Shown: positions 44,157 through 52,123, numbered from the stretch's first letter. The stretch is DNA of 64,000 nt from Roseburia zhanii (GCF_014287635.1 NZ_JACOPH010000003.1:124001-188000), one strand, 5' to 3'. Made by a program: numbers and translations. Notes: generated by a model from the letters alone, not told the origin.

Positions 44157-45440
44157 ATGTTTGCTGATAGAGCAAAAATTATTATAAAATCAGGAAAAGG
44201 CGGAAATGGACATGTCAGTTTCCGTCGTGAAAAATATGTACCAAATGGTGGACCTGACGGTGGCGACGGCGGAAACGGCGGTGACATTATCTTTTTAGTA
44301 GATGATGGTGTCAATACCTTAAGTGATTACCGTTATAAACGTAAATTCGCAGCACAGAGCGGAGAAGAAGGCGGAAAACGGAATTGCCATGGTAAAAATG
44401 GCGAAGATCTGATACTGAAAGTACCAGAGGGAACCGTCATCAAAGATGCAGAATCCGGTAAAGTCATTGCAGATATGTCAGGTGAGAATAAGCGTCAGGT
44501 GATCTTAAAAGGTGGACGTGGCGGTTTAGGAAACCAGCATTTTGCAACATCGACGATGCAGGCTCCAAAATATGCCCAGCCGGGACAGGAAGCGATCGAG
44601 ATTGAAGTTTTATTAGAACTGAAAGTGATCGCAGATGTAGGTTTAGTCGGATTCCCGAATGTAGGAAAATCGACATTATTATCCCGTGTGACCAATGCCC
44701 AGCCGAAGATCGCAAATTACCACTTTACAACCTTAAGCCCTAACCTTGGTGTAGTAGATTTAGATGGCGGCAAGGGATTTGTGATCGCAGATATTCCGGG
44801 ATTGATCGAAGGGGCATCGGAGGGAATCGGTTTGGGACATGAATTTTTACGTCATATTGAACGTACAAAAGTAATGATCCATATGGTAGATGCTGCTTCC
44901 ACAGAGGGCAGAGATCCGATCGCAGATATCTATGCAATCAATAAAGAATTAGAAAATTATAATCCGGAACTCTTGAAAAAGCCACAGGTGATCGCTGCGA
45001 ATAAAATAGATGCGATCTATGGTGATGAAAATGATATCATTGACCAGTTAAAGGCAGAATTTGAACCAAAAGAGATCAAGGTATTTCCGATTTCCGCAGT
45101 AAGTGGAAAAGGTTTAAAGGAACTTTTATATTATGTCAGTGACCTGTTAGATCATATGGATGATGCACCGATCGTCTATGAGCAGGAATTTGATCCGGCA
45201 CTTCATTTCTTTAAAGATGAAGCTTATACCGTTGAGAGAGCCGATGATGGTGCCTTTGTTGTGGAAGGTCCGAAGATAGATAAGATGTTAGGATATACGA
45301 ATATTGAATCTGAAAAGGGATTTTTATTCTTCCAGAAATTTTTGAAAGAGCAGGGTATTTTAAAAGAATTAGAAGAAATGGGCATTGTAGATGGTGATAC
45401 CGTCCGTATGTATGGACATGAATTTGATTATTATAAGTAA
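44157..45440 (+). CDS. obgE: GTPase ObgE
   Basis: A 427-residue ribosome-associated GTPase. It has the glycine-rich OBG domain (MFADRAKIIIKSGKGGNGH..., residues 1-158), the G domain with GFPNVGKST (G1, ~166), DIPGLIEGA (G3, ~212) and NKID (G4, ~283), and the C-terminal OCT domain (FVVEGPKIDKMLGYTNIESEKG). The ATG at 44157 follows AGAGGTG by 6 bp and gives the standard N-terminus; a GTG at 44148 overlaps that site. A perfect inverted repeat (AAGTGTA-AAA-TACACTT, 44122-44138) precedes the ribosome binding site. Confidence 0.97.
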   Translation: MFADRAKIIIKSGKGGNGHVSFRREKYVPNGGPDGGDGGNGGDIIFLVDDGVNTLSDYRYKRKFAAQSGEEGGKRNCHGKNGEDLILKVPEGTVIKDAESGKVIADMSGENKRQVILKGGRGGLGNQHFATSTMQAPKYAQPGQEAIEIEVLLELKVIADVGLVGFPNVGKSTLLSRVTNAQPKIANYHFTTLSPNLGVVDLDGGKGFVIADIPGLIEGASEGIGLGHEFLRHIERTKVMIHMVDAASTEGRDPIADIYAINKELENYNPELLKKPQVIAANKIDAIYGDENDIIDQLKAEFEPKEIKVFPISAVSGKGLKELLYYVSDLLDHMDDAPIVYEQEFDPALHFFKDEAYTVERADDGAFVVEGPKIDKMLGYTNIESEKGFLFFQKFLKEQGILKELEEMGIVDGDTVRMYGHEFDYYK

Positions 45441-45485
45441 CTTTGAACGTATGGAATGTTACAATTATGAATGAGAAAGGATGTA

Positions 45486-45791
45486 ATGATTGATATGTTA
45501 AGCAGTAAACAAAGAGCATATCTGATGAGCATGGCAAGCAATATCACACCGATCTTCCAGATTGGAAAATCCAGTCTGACACCGGAAATCGTTGCGGCTG
45601 TAGATGCAGCATTAGAAAAGCGTGAATTGATCAAGATATCAGTATTAAAGAATTGTTTCGATGATCCAAAAGAAATTGCCCAGATGATAGCAGAACGTAC
45701 ACATGCACAGGTAGTTCAGGTGATCGGAAAGAAAATCGTTCTTTTCCGTGTATCTAAGAAAAAACCGGTGATCGAATTGCCTAAAAAATAG
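45486..45791 (+). CDS. yhbY: YhbY-like RNA-binding protein (CRM domain)
   Basis: A 101-residue single CRM-domain protein associated with pre-50S ribosomal particles. Core motifs are LSSKQRAYLMSMASNITPIFQIGKSSLTP and VLKNCFDDPKEIAQM, with the GKKIVLFR strand. The ATG at 45486 is favoured by AAAGGA at 45476-45481; ATGs at 45471 and 45495 are alternatives. Position between obgE and nadD is conserved in Firmicutes. Confidence 0.92.
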   Translation: MIDMLSSKQRAYLMSMASNITPIFQIGKSSLTPEIVAAVDAALEKRELIKISVLKNCFDDPKEIAQMIAERTHAQVVQVIGKKIVLFRVSKKKPVIELPKK

Positions 45792-45815
45792 AAATAGGGC
45801 ATTAGGAGTTTTTTT

Positions 45816-46454
45816 ATGATAGCTATGGAACAGACAGGTAATGGTGCAGTATCACAAAAAATCGGTATTATGGGTGGAACATTTGATCCAATTCATTATG
45901 GACATCTTTTGATTGCACAGAGTGCGGCAGAAGAATTTGCATTAGAACAGGTACTTTTTCTGCCTACCGGCAGATCACCGCACAAATCAGAAAAGGATGT
46001 GACCGATCCACAGATACGGTGTGAAATGGTGCAGATTGCATTAGAGGATAATCCAAAATTTGAGATTTCTATGTTAGAAGCAGAAAATACAGAGGTCAAT
46101 TATACCTATGCATCTTTACAGAAATTAAAGCAGCTTTATCCTAAGGCACAGTTGTATTTTATTATGGGGGAAGATTCCTTAGATGATTTTCCTACATGGA
46201 AAAAACCAGAGGAAATCTGCCGCTTATCAACGGTCCTTGTAGCCGTAAGAAATGATAAAGGATTTGGGATTTCTGATAAAATAGCAGAAATTTCACAGAT
46301 GTATCAGGCGGATATGCATATGCTCCATGCACCTAATTTTTCTGTTTCTTCGCATGATATCAGAAAACGGATCCATGAAAACAAAAGTGTCCGGTATATG
46401 CTGCCGGATAAGGTCACAGAGTATATTGTGCAGCATGATCTCTATAGGGAATAG
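45816..46454 (+). CDS. nadD: Nicotinate-nucleotide adenylyltransferase
   Basis: A 212-residue nucleotidyltransferase that makes deamido-NAD from nicotinate mononucleotide and ATP. It shows GIMGGTFDPIHYGHLLIAQSA (with the HxGH-type motif), FLPTGRSPHKSEKDV and the C-terminal SVSSHDIRKRI (ISSTxxR-like). A slightly longer N-terminus than usual (MIAMEQTGNGAVSQK) precedes the nucleotide-binding fold. AGGAG at 45805-45809 precedes the start, though with a T-rich 6-bp gap. Confidence 0.95.
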   Translation: MIAMEQTGNGAVSQKIGIMGGTFDPIHYGHLLIAQSAAEEFALEQVLFLPTGRSPHKSEKDVTDPQIRCEMVQIALEDNPKFEISMLEAENTEVNYTYASLQKLKQLYPKAQLYFIMGEDSLDDFPTWKKPEEICRLSTVLVAVRNDKGFGISDKIAEISQMYQADMHMLHAPNFSVSSHDIRKRIHENKSVRYMLPDKVTEYIVQHDLYRE

Positions 46455-46463
46455 GATGGTGAT

Positions 46464-47042
46464 ATGATGACAGAAGATATAAAAAGTATAAAAAAGCAGT
46501 TAAAGAAGATATTAGATAAAGACCGTTATCAGCATACACTTGGTGTCATGTATACAGCCTCCTGTCTTGCTATGCGTTATGGCAGTGATATGCATCAGGC
46601 AATGTTAGCCGGAATCTTACATGATTGTGCGAAATGTATCCCGCATGAAAAACAGCTTAGTCTTTGTGAAAAGTATGATCTTCCGATTCGAGAGGTGGAA
46701 CGTGAAAATCCATTTTTGTTACATGCTAAATTAGGTGCATATCTTGCGAGAAAAGAATATGGCATCGAAGATACCGGCATCCTTCATGCAATAGAGGTAC
46801 ACACGACAGGAGAACCGAAAATGAATCTCCTGGATAAGATCTTATTTGTAGCAGATTATATTGAACCAAACCGCGACAAGGCACCTAATTTAGAGAAAAT
46901 CCGTATGCTTGCTTTTCAGAATATCGATGAAGCGGTAGTTCGCATTTTATTTGATACGCTCCATTATTTGAATCAGAAGCGTGGGGCAGTCGATGAAAAA
47001 ACAAAAGAAACCTATCAGTATTATCAGAAGTTGAAAAAGTAA
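46464..47042 (+). CDS. yqeK: HD-domain hydrolase YqeK (Ap4A hydrolase family)
   Basis: A 192-residue HD-domain protein; YqeK members symmetrically hydrolyse diadenosine tetraphosphate. Metal-binding residues are visible in YQHTLGVMYTA (His), LAGILHDCAKCIP (HD), HAKLGAYLA and AIEVHTTGEPKMNLLDKILFVADYIEPNR (the family signature). The gene order nadD-yqeK-rsfS is the standard one. Alternative start one codon later (46467) cannot be excluded. Confidence 0.95.
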   Translation: MMTEDIKSIKKQLKKILDKDRYQHTLGVMYTASCLAMRYGSDMHQAMLAGILHDCAKCIPHEKQLSLCEKYDLPIREVERENPFLLHAKLGAYLARKEYGIEDTGILHAIEVHTTGEPKMNLLDKILFVADYIEPNRDKAPNLEKIRMLAFQNIDEAVVRILFDTLHYLNQKRGAVDEKTKETYQYYQKLKK

Positions 47043-47077
47043 ATTGTATTACCATGATCTGAAAGGAGCAATCACGC

Positions 47078-47158
47078 ATGAAAGAGTCAAAAATATGTCC
47101 GAAATGCCAGTCTGCTGATATTGATAAGATACGGAATAGTAAAAAGGTGAAATGGTAA
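47078..47158 (+). CDS. Possible 26-aa zinc-knuckle small protein
   Basis: A short frame with a good ribosome binding site (GAAAGGAG, 47061-47068) and the sequence MKESKICPKCQSADIDKIRN, ending KKVKW. One CPKC knuckle resembles the first half of zinc-ribbon proteins, which normally need a second CxxC pair that is absent here. It lies between yqeK and rsfS in a 182-bp gap where no gene is usual. It could be a real microprotein, a decayed zinc-ribbon gene or chance. Confidence 0.35.
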   Translation: MKESKICPKCQSADIDKIRNSKKVKW

Positions 47159-47224
47159 GTTTGTATTTTGAAATAATCATAGTGTCATAATTTCAATAGG
47201 AAGAAAAAGGAAAGGAAGAATAAT

Positions 47225-47572
47225 ATGGAAGCACGAGAAATGGCAAAATTAGCCTGTGATGCATTAGCAGAAAAGAAGGCAAACGGAATCAAAGTGATCG
47301 ATATAAAAAATATTTCTGTGATTGCTGACTATTTTGTATTAGCAGATGGAGATAATCAGAACCAGCTTCAGGCAATGCAGGATGCAGTAGATGAAGCATT
47401 ATATAAGAATGGAGTCCATGCGAAACAGGTAGAAGGAAACCAGCATTCGACATGGATTCTGATGGACTATGGCGATATCATTGTCCATATCTTCTCGAAA
47501 GAAGACCGTTTATTCTATGATCTCGAAAGGATCTGGCGTGACGGAACGGTAATGGAACCGGATGATTTATAA
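47225..47572 (+). CDS. rsfS: Ribosome silencing factor RsfS
   Basis: A 115-residue protein that binds L14 and blocks subunit joining when nutrients are poor. It contains the motifs VIDIKNISVIADYFVLADG, VEGNQHSTWILMDYGDIIVHIFSKEDRLFYDLERIW, the latter highly conserved. Length is normal. It is the last gene of the operon and is followed, after a 85-bp AT-rich stretch rich in ATCAT repeats, by a strong terminator. Confidence 0.96.
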   Translation: MEAREMAKLACDALAEKKANGIKVIDIKNISVIADYFVLADGDNQNQLQAMQDAVDEALYKNGVHAKQVEGNQHSTWILMDYGDIIVHIFSKEDRLFYDLERIWRDGTVMEPDDL

Positions 47573-47656
47573 TTAGATAACCGATAATTAGACATGGATA
47601 TCATCATTAGAATGATCATCAGAATCATCTAACGTATCGATAGATTATCAGATTAT

Positions 47657-47700
47657 CATATGCTCCATAGTGCAAAATAGCTGCTATGGAGCATATTTTT
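47657..47700 (+). terminator. Strong intrinsic terminator after rsfS
   Basis: ATATGCTCCATAG pairs with CTATGGAGCATAT over a 13-base stem, followed by TTTTT. It closes the long rplU operon. Confidence 0.85.
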
Positions 47701-47747
47701 ATGTAGGAAGATTTTTATCAGATCAAATTCTGTGCTCTTGTATTGTA

Positions 47748-48365
47748 CTATGAGAAGAAGCGGATGACACCAAAAACCACACCTAAGATTGTAAGGTCTG
47801 TGACAATGATCGGAGCCATAGTGTCATTCTCAGGCTGTAATCTGTAATAACCATCTTCTTTATAATAGGTCTTAACCGTTGCTGAATCATCGACTAATGC
47901 AACGACCATATCACCATTAGAAGCTGTCGGCTGCTGTTTCACAAGAACATTATCACCGTCACAAATACCGGCGTTGATCATACTTTCACCTTTTACATGA
48001 AGCATGAAAACGTTCTGGTTTGGAATATATTCGGCAGGAATCGGGAAGTAGTTCTCGATATTTTCAGTTGCAAGGATCGGCTGACCTGCAGCAACATTTC
48101 CTATAATAGGTACATTTACCACTTCACGTCTTGTCAGATTAAAGGTATCATCGATGATCTCAATCGCTCTTGGCTTCGTAGGATCACGACGGATATAACC
48201 GTTCTTCTCAAGTGTTTCTAAGTGAGAATGTACTGACGAAGTAGATTTCAGATGTACAGCTTCGCAGATTTCACGAACAGCAGGAGGATATCCTTTATTT
48301 AAGATCTCCTGTTTGATATATTCTAAAATTTCGCGCTGTTTTGCAGTTATTTTACCATATGACAT
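47748..48365 (-). CDS. lexA: SOS repressor LexA
   Basis: A 205-residue repressor with an N-terminal winged-helix DNA-binding domain (KITAKQREILEYIKQEILNKGYPPAVREICEAV, recognition helix STSSVHSHLETLEKNGYI) and a C-terminal S24 self-cleavage domain. The cleavage site Ala-Gly is in NVAAGQPI (~91-92), the catalytic Ser in VKGESMINAGI (~128) and Lys in MVVALVDDSATVKTYYKE (~165). The ATG at 48365 follows AAAGGAGG; upstream in-frame codons extend through the promoter and are rejected. It is divergent from a LysM gene, exactly like lexA-yneA in Bacillus. Confidence 0.97.
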   Translation of the reverse strand: MSYGKITAKQREILEYIKQEILNKGYPPAVREICEAVHLKSTSSVHSHLETLEKNGYIRRDPTKPRAIEIIDDTFNLTRREVVNVPIIGNVAAGQPILATENIENYFPIPAEYIPNQNVFMLHVKGESMINAGICDGDNVLVKQQPTASNGDMVVALVDDSATVKTYYKEDGYYRLQPENDTMAPIIVTDLTILGVVFGVIRFFS

Positions 48366-48411
48366 GCAAAAACCTCCTTTGATTCTATATACATTTTTAA
48401 TTTCTAATAAC

Positions 48412-48440
48412 ATACTAACACAGTTTCTTGAAAAAAGCAA
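48412..48440 (-). promoter_or_regulatory. Predicted lexA promoter
   Basis: On the minus strand: TTGCTT (48440-48435), a 17-bp spacer and TAGTAT (48417-48412). The upstream LexA-type box A lies 10 bp beyond the -35. Confidence 0.65.
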
Positions 48441-48467
48441 ACAAATATTCCGAAAATCTGTTCGAAA
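48439..48467. promoter_or_regulatory. LexA-type operator, box A
   Basis: Contains CGAAAATCTGTTCG at 48451-48464, a near match to the Bacillus-type LexA box (CGAAC-N4-GTTCG). It lies between the lexA and yneA-like -35 boxes. The surrounding 29 bp is repeated 70 bp away at 48509-48537 with 21 identical positions. Confidence 0.65.
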
Positions 48468-48473
48468 TTTTTC

Positions 48474-48502
48474 TTGACAAACACGCGTTCTAACTATATA
48501 AT
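48474..48502 (+). promoter_or_regulatory. Consensus promoter of the yneA-like gene
   Basis: Perfect TTGACA at 48474-48479, a 17-bp spacer and perfect TATAAT at 48497-48502. Such a strong promoter fits a gene kept off by a repressor; LexA-type boxes lie on each side. Confidence 0.85.
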
Positions 48503-48508
48503 AAAATC

Positions 48509-48537
48509 AAACAAACGTTCCGAACTTTTATTCGGAA
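48509..48537. promoter_or_regulatory. LexA-type operator, box B
   Basis: Contains CGAACTTTTATTCG at 48521-48534 within a 29-bp repeat of box A. Both units begin AAACAAA, then NNTTCCGAA and end TTCG-N-AA. It covers the predicted transcription start and early leader of the yneA-like gene, a position expected to block transcription. Confidence 0.6.
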
Positions 48538-48566
48538 AAAGATATGATATATAGGAGGAGTTAGTT

Positions 48567-48896
48567 ATGCGTGAAAAAGTCATTAGTCTTATAGGTAGAA
48601 AAGAAGCATATCTGCTGATTACAGCAGCTATTATCATTATTACCATTTTAGTTGGAAGCAGTATATCAGGTCTTGCCAATCCTAATACCAAAACTGCTTC
48701 TCATAAATATTATACAAGTGTTACCATTGAGCAGGGGGACACATTATGGAGCATTGCATCTGAATATATGAGTCCTGAATATGATGGGATAGAAGATTAT
48801 ATTATGGAAGTACGTACGATAAATCATTTATATAGTGATGGAATCTATGCAGGAGAGTATCTGACGGTTCCATATTATGCGAATGAGCCGTTTTGA
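48567..48896 (+). CDS. YneA-like LysM membrane protein (SOS cell division suppressor)
   Basis: A 109-residue protein with a short N-terminal cytoplasmic part, one transmembrane helix (AYLLITAAIIIITILVGSSI, residues ~14-34) and an extracellular LysM domain (YTSVTIEQGDTLWSIASEYM...YAGEYLTVPY, ~49-104). Size, topology and divergent position next to lexA match YneA, which delays septation during DNA damage in Bacillus. AGGAGGAG at 48553-48560 precedes the start. Regulation by LexA is inferred from the two operator-like boxes. Confidence 0.82.
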   Translation: MREKVISLIGRKEAYLLITAAIIIITILVGSSISGLANPNTKTASHKYYTSVTIEQGDTLWSIASEYMSPEYDGIEDYIMEVRTINHLYSDGIYAGEYLTVPYYANEPF

Positions 48897-48943
48897 TCGG
48901 TTTACCGATGATTTTTGAATAAGCTGTTCTGGCAGTTTGTGTC

Positions 48944-48972
48944 TTGTCTTTTTATGTAAAAAAGGCTATAAT
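48944..48972 (+). promoter_or_regulatory. Predicted promoter of plsC-like gene
   Basis: TTGTCT at 48944-48949, a 17-bp spacer and perfect TATAAT at 48967-48972, 26 bp before the start codon. Confidence 0.7.
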
Positions 48973-48997
48973 AGGAATCTAAGGAGTTGTTTATGAG

Positions 48998-49711
48998 ATG
49001 TTAAGATTTATATATGTGATCATTATGAATTTATTCCGTGCCCCTTATGTGATTCCGAAAATGCGGAAAGAAGCAGCACATCCGGAACGTTATACAGAGG
49101 AAGAACGTTATAATCTTGTAAAATATGTGATACGTCTGATGAAGCTTTCCGGAAAAGTCCACACAAAAGCATATGGAACCGAGAATCTACCTGCAGAGGG
49201 TGGCTATATCATGTACCCGAACCATCAGGGAAAGTATGATGCATTAGGTATTATTTATACACATAAGGCACCTTGCTCTGTGGTTATGGATAAGTCGAAG
49301 TCGAATACCATATTAGTAAAAGAATTTATTGATTTAGTGCAGGGGAAACGGTTAGAAAAAGATAATGTCAGACAGGCGCTTACGATCATCAATGAAGTTG
49401 CAGAAGATGTGAAAAAAGGCAAGCGGTATATTCTGTTTCCAGAGGGTGGTTATGAGTTTAATAATAAGAATAAAGTAGCTGCATTTAAAGCTGGAAGTTT
49501 TAAATCAGCAATAAAATCAAAGGCTCCGGTTGTACCGGTTGCATTGATTGATTCTTATAAGGTATTTAATTGTTTTTCTATTGGAAAAGTAACGACACAG
49601 GTACATTATCTGAAACCTATTTTTTACGAAGAATATAAGAATATGAAATCCGGTGAAATTGCGTTGCTGGTACAGGAACGGATTGAACAGGTGATTGAAG
49701 CTTATGCTTAA
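48998..49711 (+). CDS. 1-acyl-sn-glycerol-3-phosphate acyltransferase family protein
   Basis: A 237-residue PlsC-type acyltransferase of the inner face of the membrane. The four acyltransferase blocks are visible: NHQGKYDALG (NHX4D, ~75-84), the Gly/Lys-rich MDKSKSN region, FPEGGYEFNN (~148-157) and the VPVALIDSYKV strand. Two hydrophobic stretches, one at the N-terminus (FIYVIIMNLF), could anchor it. It probably adds the second acyl chain in phosphatidic acid synthesis. AAGGAG lies 11 bp before the ATG. Confidence 0.88.
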   Translation: MLRFIYVIIMNLFRAPYVIPKMRKEAAHPERYTEEERYNLVKYVIRLMKLSGKVHTKAYGTENLPAEGGYIMYPNHQGKYDALGIIYTHKAPCSVVMDKSKSNTILVKEFIDLVQGKRLEKDNVRQALTIINEVAEDVKKGKRYILFPEGGYEFNNKNKVAAFKAGSFKSAIKSKAPVVPVALIDSYKVFNCFSIGKVTTQVHYLKPIFYEEYKNMKSGEIALLVQERIEQVIEAYA

Positions 49712-49713
49712 TC

Positions 49714-49757
49714 GAGTAGGACAGAAAGTGAATACACTTTTCATCCTGCTCAATTTT
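49714..49757. terminator. Bidirectional terminator between plsC-like and recombinase genes
   Basis: GAGtAGGAcaGAAAGTG pairs imperfectly with CACTTTtcaTCCTgCTC, flanked by ATTTTATT on the plus strand. The genes on both sides converge here. Confidence 0.6.
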
Positions 49758-49765
49758 ATTGTTTA

Positions 49766-50815
49766 TCATTTATCACGCAGCCGGACAGCTTTGGCAGCCT
49801 GACGACGACGTTCATCAGCCTGGGCGGCATAATGTTTCCTGGTTGTATTTACATCTTTATGACCTAATACATCTGCAACAAGATAGATGTCACCGGTTTC
49901 CTGATATAGTGTGGTACCATAAGTGCTTCTTAATTTATGAGGTGTGATATTCTTAAGAGTAGTGACAAGCTGTGAATATTTTTTGACCAGCTTTTCCACA
50001 GAGCGGACACTCATGCGTTTCTTCTGCATGGATAAAAAGAGAGCATTTGTACTGCCTTCCATCGGAATGATCTGTTCACGTTCTCTGATATAATCGGATA
50101 ATGCTTCTTCGACTTCTTCACCAAAATAGACAATAGATTCATAGCCGCCTTTTCTGTGGATCTTAATACCATTGTTTTTAAAATCAACATCAGTCAGATC
50201 AAGTCCGACACATTCAGACACACGGATTCCGGTTCCAAGTAATAAAGTCAATAAGGCAAGGTCACGTTTTTTTGTTTGTGCATGATATGCCTTTTGCCGT
50301 TCAGTCAGTTTTTCACCGGATTCTACTTCATCTAACAAAATCGCAACTTCATCAATATCTAAACGTATAATATTTTTTTCATGCAGTTTTGGCATTTTTA
50401 CGAGTTCTGCCGGATTGGTAGAAATACGTTCTGTACGGAAGAAGAAGTGGTAAAAGCTTTTTAAACAGGCTAACTTTCTGGAAATGCCGCGTTCATTGTT
50501 CGTATGCTCAATATCATCTTTGATGTAATATTTAAGCCAGTTTAAGTATTCTTCAATGTCCTGTGCACAGATCTGATCTAAAATATCAAGTGGAAAGTCA
50601 GAAATCTTCATTTTCTTACAGACCGGATTGTTTTCATGCATGTATTCAAAAAATATCCTCAGATCATATGCATAGGCAATTCTGGTTCTCGAAGAAGTTG
50701 TCGGTTCGATCCCGATAAAATAATCTTTACAGAAATGTGGTAACGTCTGTAATAATTCACGCAGCTTTAATTCATTTTCAATATTTACCTTTTCGTAATA
50801 TGCTTTATCTTTCAT
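49766..50815 (-). CDS. Tyrosine-type recombinase (XerC/XerD-like)
   Basis: A 349-residue site-specific recombinase. It has an N-terminal SAM-like core-binding domain (residues ~20-135) and a catalytic domain with the Arg of TGIRVSECVGLDL (~202), HKLR (~298-301), H-x... in LGHKDVNTTRKHYA (His ~322, Tyr nucleophile ~331). Length is greater than standard XerC (~300), mainly through a longer N-terminus. Codon use and low GC match the chromosome rather than the ICE to the right, and the 11-bp overlap with ttcA suggests a resident operon, so I do not assign it to the ICE. Role could be dimer resolution or an old mobile element. Confidence 0.87.
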   Translation of the reverse strand: MKDKAYYEKVNIENELKLRELLQTLPHFCKDYFIGIEPTTSSRTRIAYAYDLRIFFEYMHENNPVCKKMKISDFPLDILDQICAQDIEEYLNWLKYYIKDDIEHTNNERGISRKLACLKSFYHFFFRTERISTNPAELVKMPKLHEKNIIRLDIDEVAILLDEVESGEKLTERQKAYHAQTKKRDLALLTLLLGTGIRVSECVGLDLTDVDFKNNGIKIHRKGGYESIVYFGEEVEEALSDYIREREQIIPMEGSTNALFLSMQKKRMSVRSVEKLVKKYSQLVTTLKNITPHKLRSTYGTTLYQETGDIYLVADVLGHKDVNTTRKHYAAQADERRRQAAKAVRLRDK

Positions 50816-51524
50816 GGGAATATGCCTCGATTCCGTTTACAATGGCTGTAAACATTCTGTTTTTCACACCCGGATTGTCTAAGTTAAGCTGCCGGAGCAG
50901 CTGCTTTACATATTCACGTCTGGTAAATCCGTCTTTCGGACAGGGATTTTTCTCTACTGGAAGTTCATAACGGTTCTTAAATCCGATAACGTCAACTTCA
51001 GGAACATAGATCATAGGGCGGATCACCGTTAAATCCATCCTGTCAAGATAAGTAACCGGAGAAAAAGCATAAAACCGTCCCTCATAGATGAGAGAGAGCA
51101 GCATCGTTTCAATCACATCATCCTTATGATGAGCATAAGCAATCTTATTACAGCCGAATTCTTTTGCTTTATCATTTAACGCACCTTTTCTCATTTTGGC
51201 ACAGAGAGAGCAGGGAGAGTCTTCTTTTCGCTGCTTAAAGATGATATCAGCAATTTCCGTATTGACAATATAATAGGGGACATCTAGCTGTTGACATAAT
51301 GCCTTGATCTTATCTAAGTTGAAATCTTTGTAACCCAGATCAACCGTAATTGCAATCAGATCAAATTTATTAGGATAAAATTTTTGTAGATGTTTTAAGG
51401 CATAAAGCAGTGTTAAACTGTCTTTTCCACCGGAAATACCAATCGCAATTTTATCGTCTGGCTGTATCATTTCATAATCATCAACCGCTTTTCTTGTATA
51501 ACTTAACAGTTGTTGTAATTTCAT
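50805..51524 (-). CDS. TtcA-like tRNA 2-thiocytidine/thiolation PP-loop ATPase
   Basis: A 239-residue PP-loop ATP pyrophosphatase. The P-loop GISGGKDSLTLL (~32-43) adenylates the target base, and CSLCAKMRKGAL supplies a CxxC pair; NPCPKDGFTRREYV gives a further Cys. This pattern matches TtcA/TtuA-like tRNA thiolases that use an Fe-S cluster. The ATG at 51524 is 7 bp after GGAGG; an ATG one codon earlier is possible. It is the last clear chromosomal gene before the ICE, whose left end lies just upstream of this gene. Confidence 0.87.
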   Translation of the reverse strand: MKLQQLLSYTRKAVDDYEMIQPDDKIAIGISGGKDSLTLLYALKHLQKFYPNKFDLIAITVDLGYKDFNLDKIKALCQQLDVPYYIVNTEIADIIFKQRKEDSPCSLCAKMRKGALNDKAKEFGCNKIAYAHHKDDVIETMLLSLIYEGRFYAFSPVTYLDRMDLTVIRPMIYVPEVDVIGFKNRYELPVEKNPCPKDGFTRREYVKQLLRQLNLDNPGVKNRMFTAIVNGIEAYSHER

Positions 51525-51609
51525 CATCAAACCTCCAAAGTTCATGTTACAGTTAAATTATAACCTATTTTTTATTGATTTGATAGACGCAAAACCTTTT
51601 ATAAGTCCT

Positions 51610-51633
51610 CACAAATGTTTATAAACCAATGTG
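51610..51633. promoter_or_regulatory. 24-bp palindrome at the ICE-chromosome junction region
   Basis: CACA-aat-GTTTATAAAC-caa-TGTG: the 10-bp core is perfectly symmetric and flanked by matching CACA/TGTG arms. It is nested in an inverted pair AAAACCTT (51591-51598) and AAGGTTTT (51650-51657). The location suggests a recombinase or regulator binding site near the left attachment site. Confidence 0.45.
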
Positions 51634-51751
51634 AAAATGGCTTAAAATCAAGGTTTTCCGCATATCTTCATTTTTCTTGTCATATCTCCGCATAAGGTGT
51701 TTTTGTAAGACCGGGCACCATTTTAGCACCACAGAATATAAGGAGGACGAC

Positions 51752-52114
51752 ATGAAAAACGAACTTTTGACTAAGGGTATTATACTTCCGTCCGGCGAAA
51801 TCGGCAAGGATAAGATAAACCTTGTCGCCGGGGCAATCACGCAGCCGTTCGCGGAAATGGTATGGGTAACGACAGGCGGCGACATGGAAACAATCAACCG
51901 CCTTACCAACGTACTTGTAACCATGAACAACCCCACCGACCGGGGCAAGCTGTTCAAAATCATCAAACTGCTTTATGGGCTAATGGGCTTGCCTTTTTCA
52001 GAGGAAGCCGAGCCTATGGACGCAGACCCCGACGTTTTGGAATACTTCATCTTTTCTTTCATGGCAGACTTTGGAGAAGTCATGCAAGAACTGATAGCAG
52101 AAGAAATGAAATAG
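51752..52114 (+). CDS. Conserved ICE hypothetical protein, 120 aa
   Basis: A small acidic soluble protein without signal peptide or membrane helix. It begins MKNELLTKGIILPSGEIGKD and ends in a helical acidic part (DVLEYFIFSFMADFGEVMQELIAEEM). It is the first gene inside the ICE, after a strong AAGGAGG (51740-51746), and is closed by an intrinsic terminator. I recognise the type from related ICEs as a gene at this position but know no function; an early regulatory role is only a guess from its position. Confidence 0.75.
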   Translation: MKNELLTKGIILPSGEIGKDKINLVAGAITQPFAEMVWVTTGGDMETINRLTNVLVTMNNPTDRGKLFKIIKLLYGLMGLPFSEEAEPMDADPDVLEYFIFSFMADFGEVMQELIAEEMK

Positions 52115-52123
52115 CGACCCGCA

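Noticed and set aside
47573..47660. ATCAT/GATTAT-rich stretch after rsfS as a possible direct-repeat or CRISPR-like array
   Set aside because: The units are short and irregular without fixed spacers; it looks like AT-rich intergenic DNA before a terminator.
49766..50815. Tyrosine recombinase considered as the ICE integrase
   Set aside because: Its base composition matches the chromosome, it overlaps the resident ttcA-like gene and lies on the chromosomal side of the composition change; the ICE integrase is expected at the far right end.
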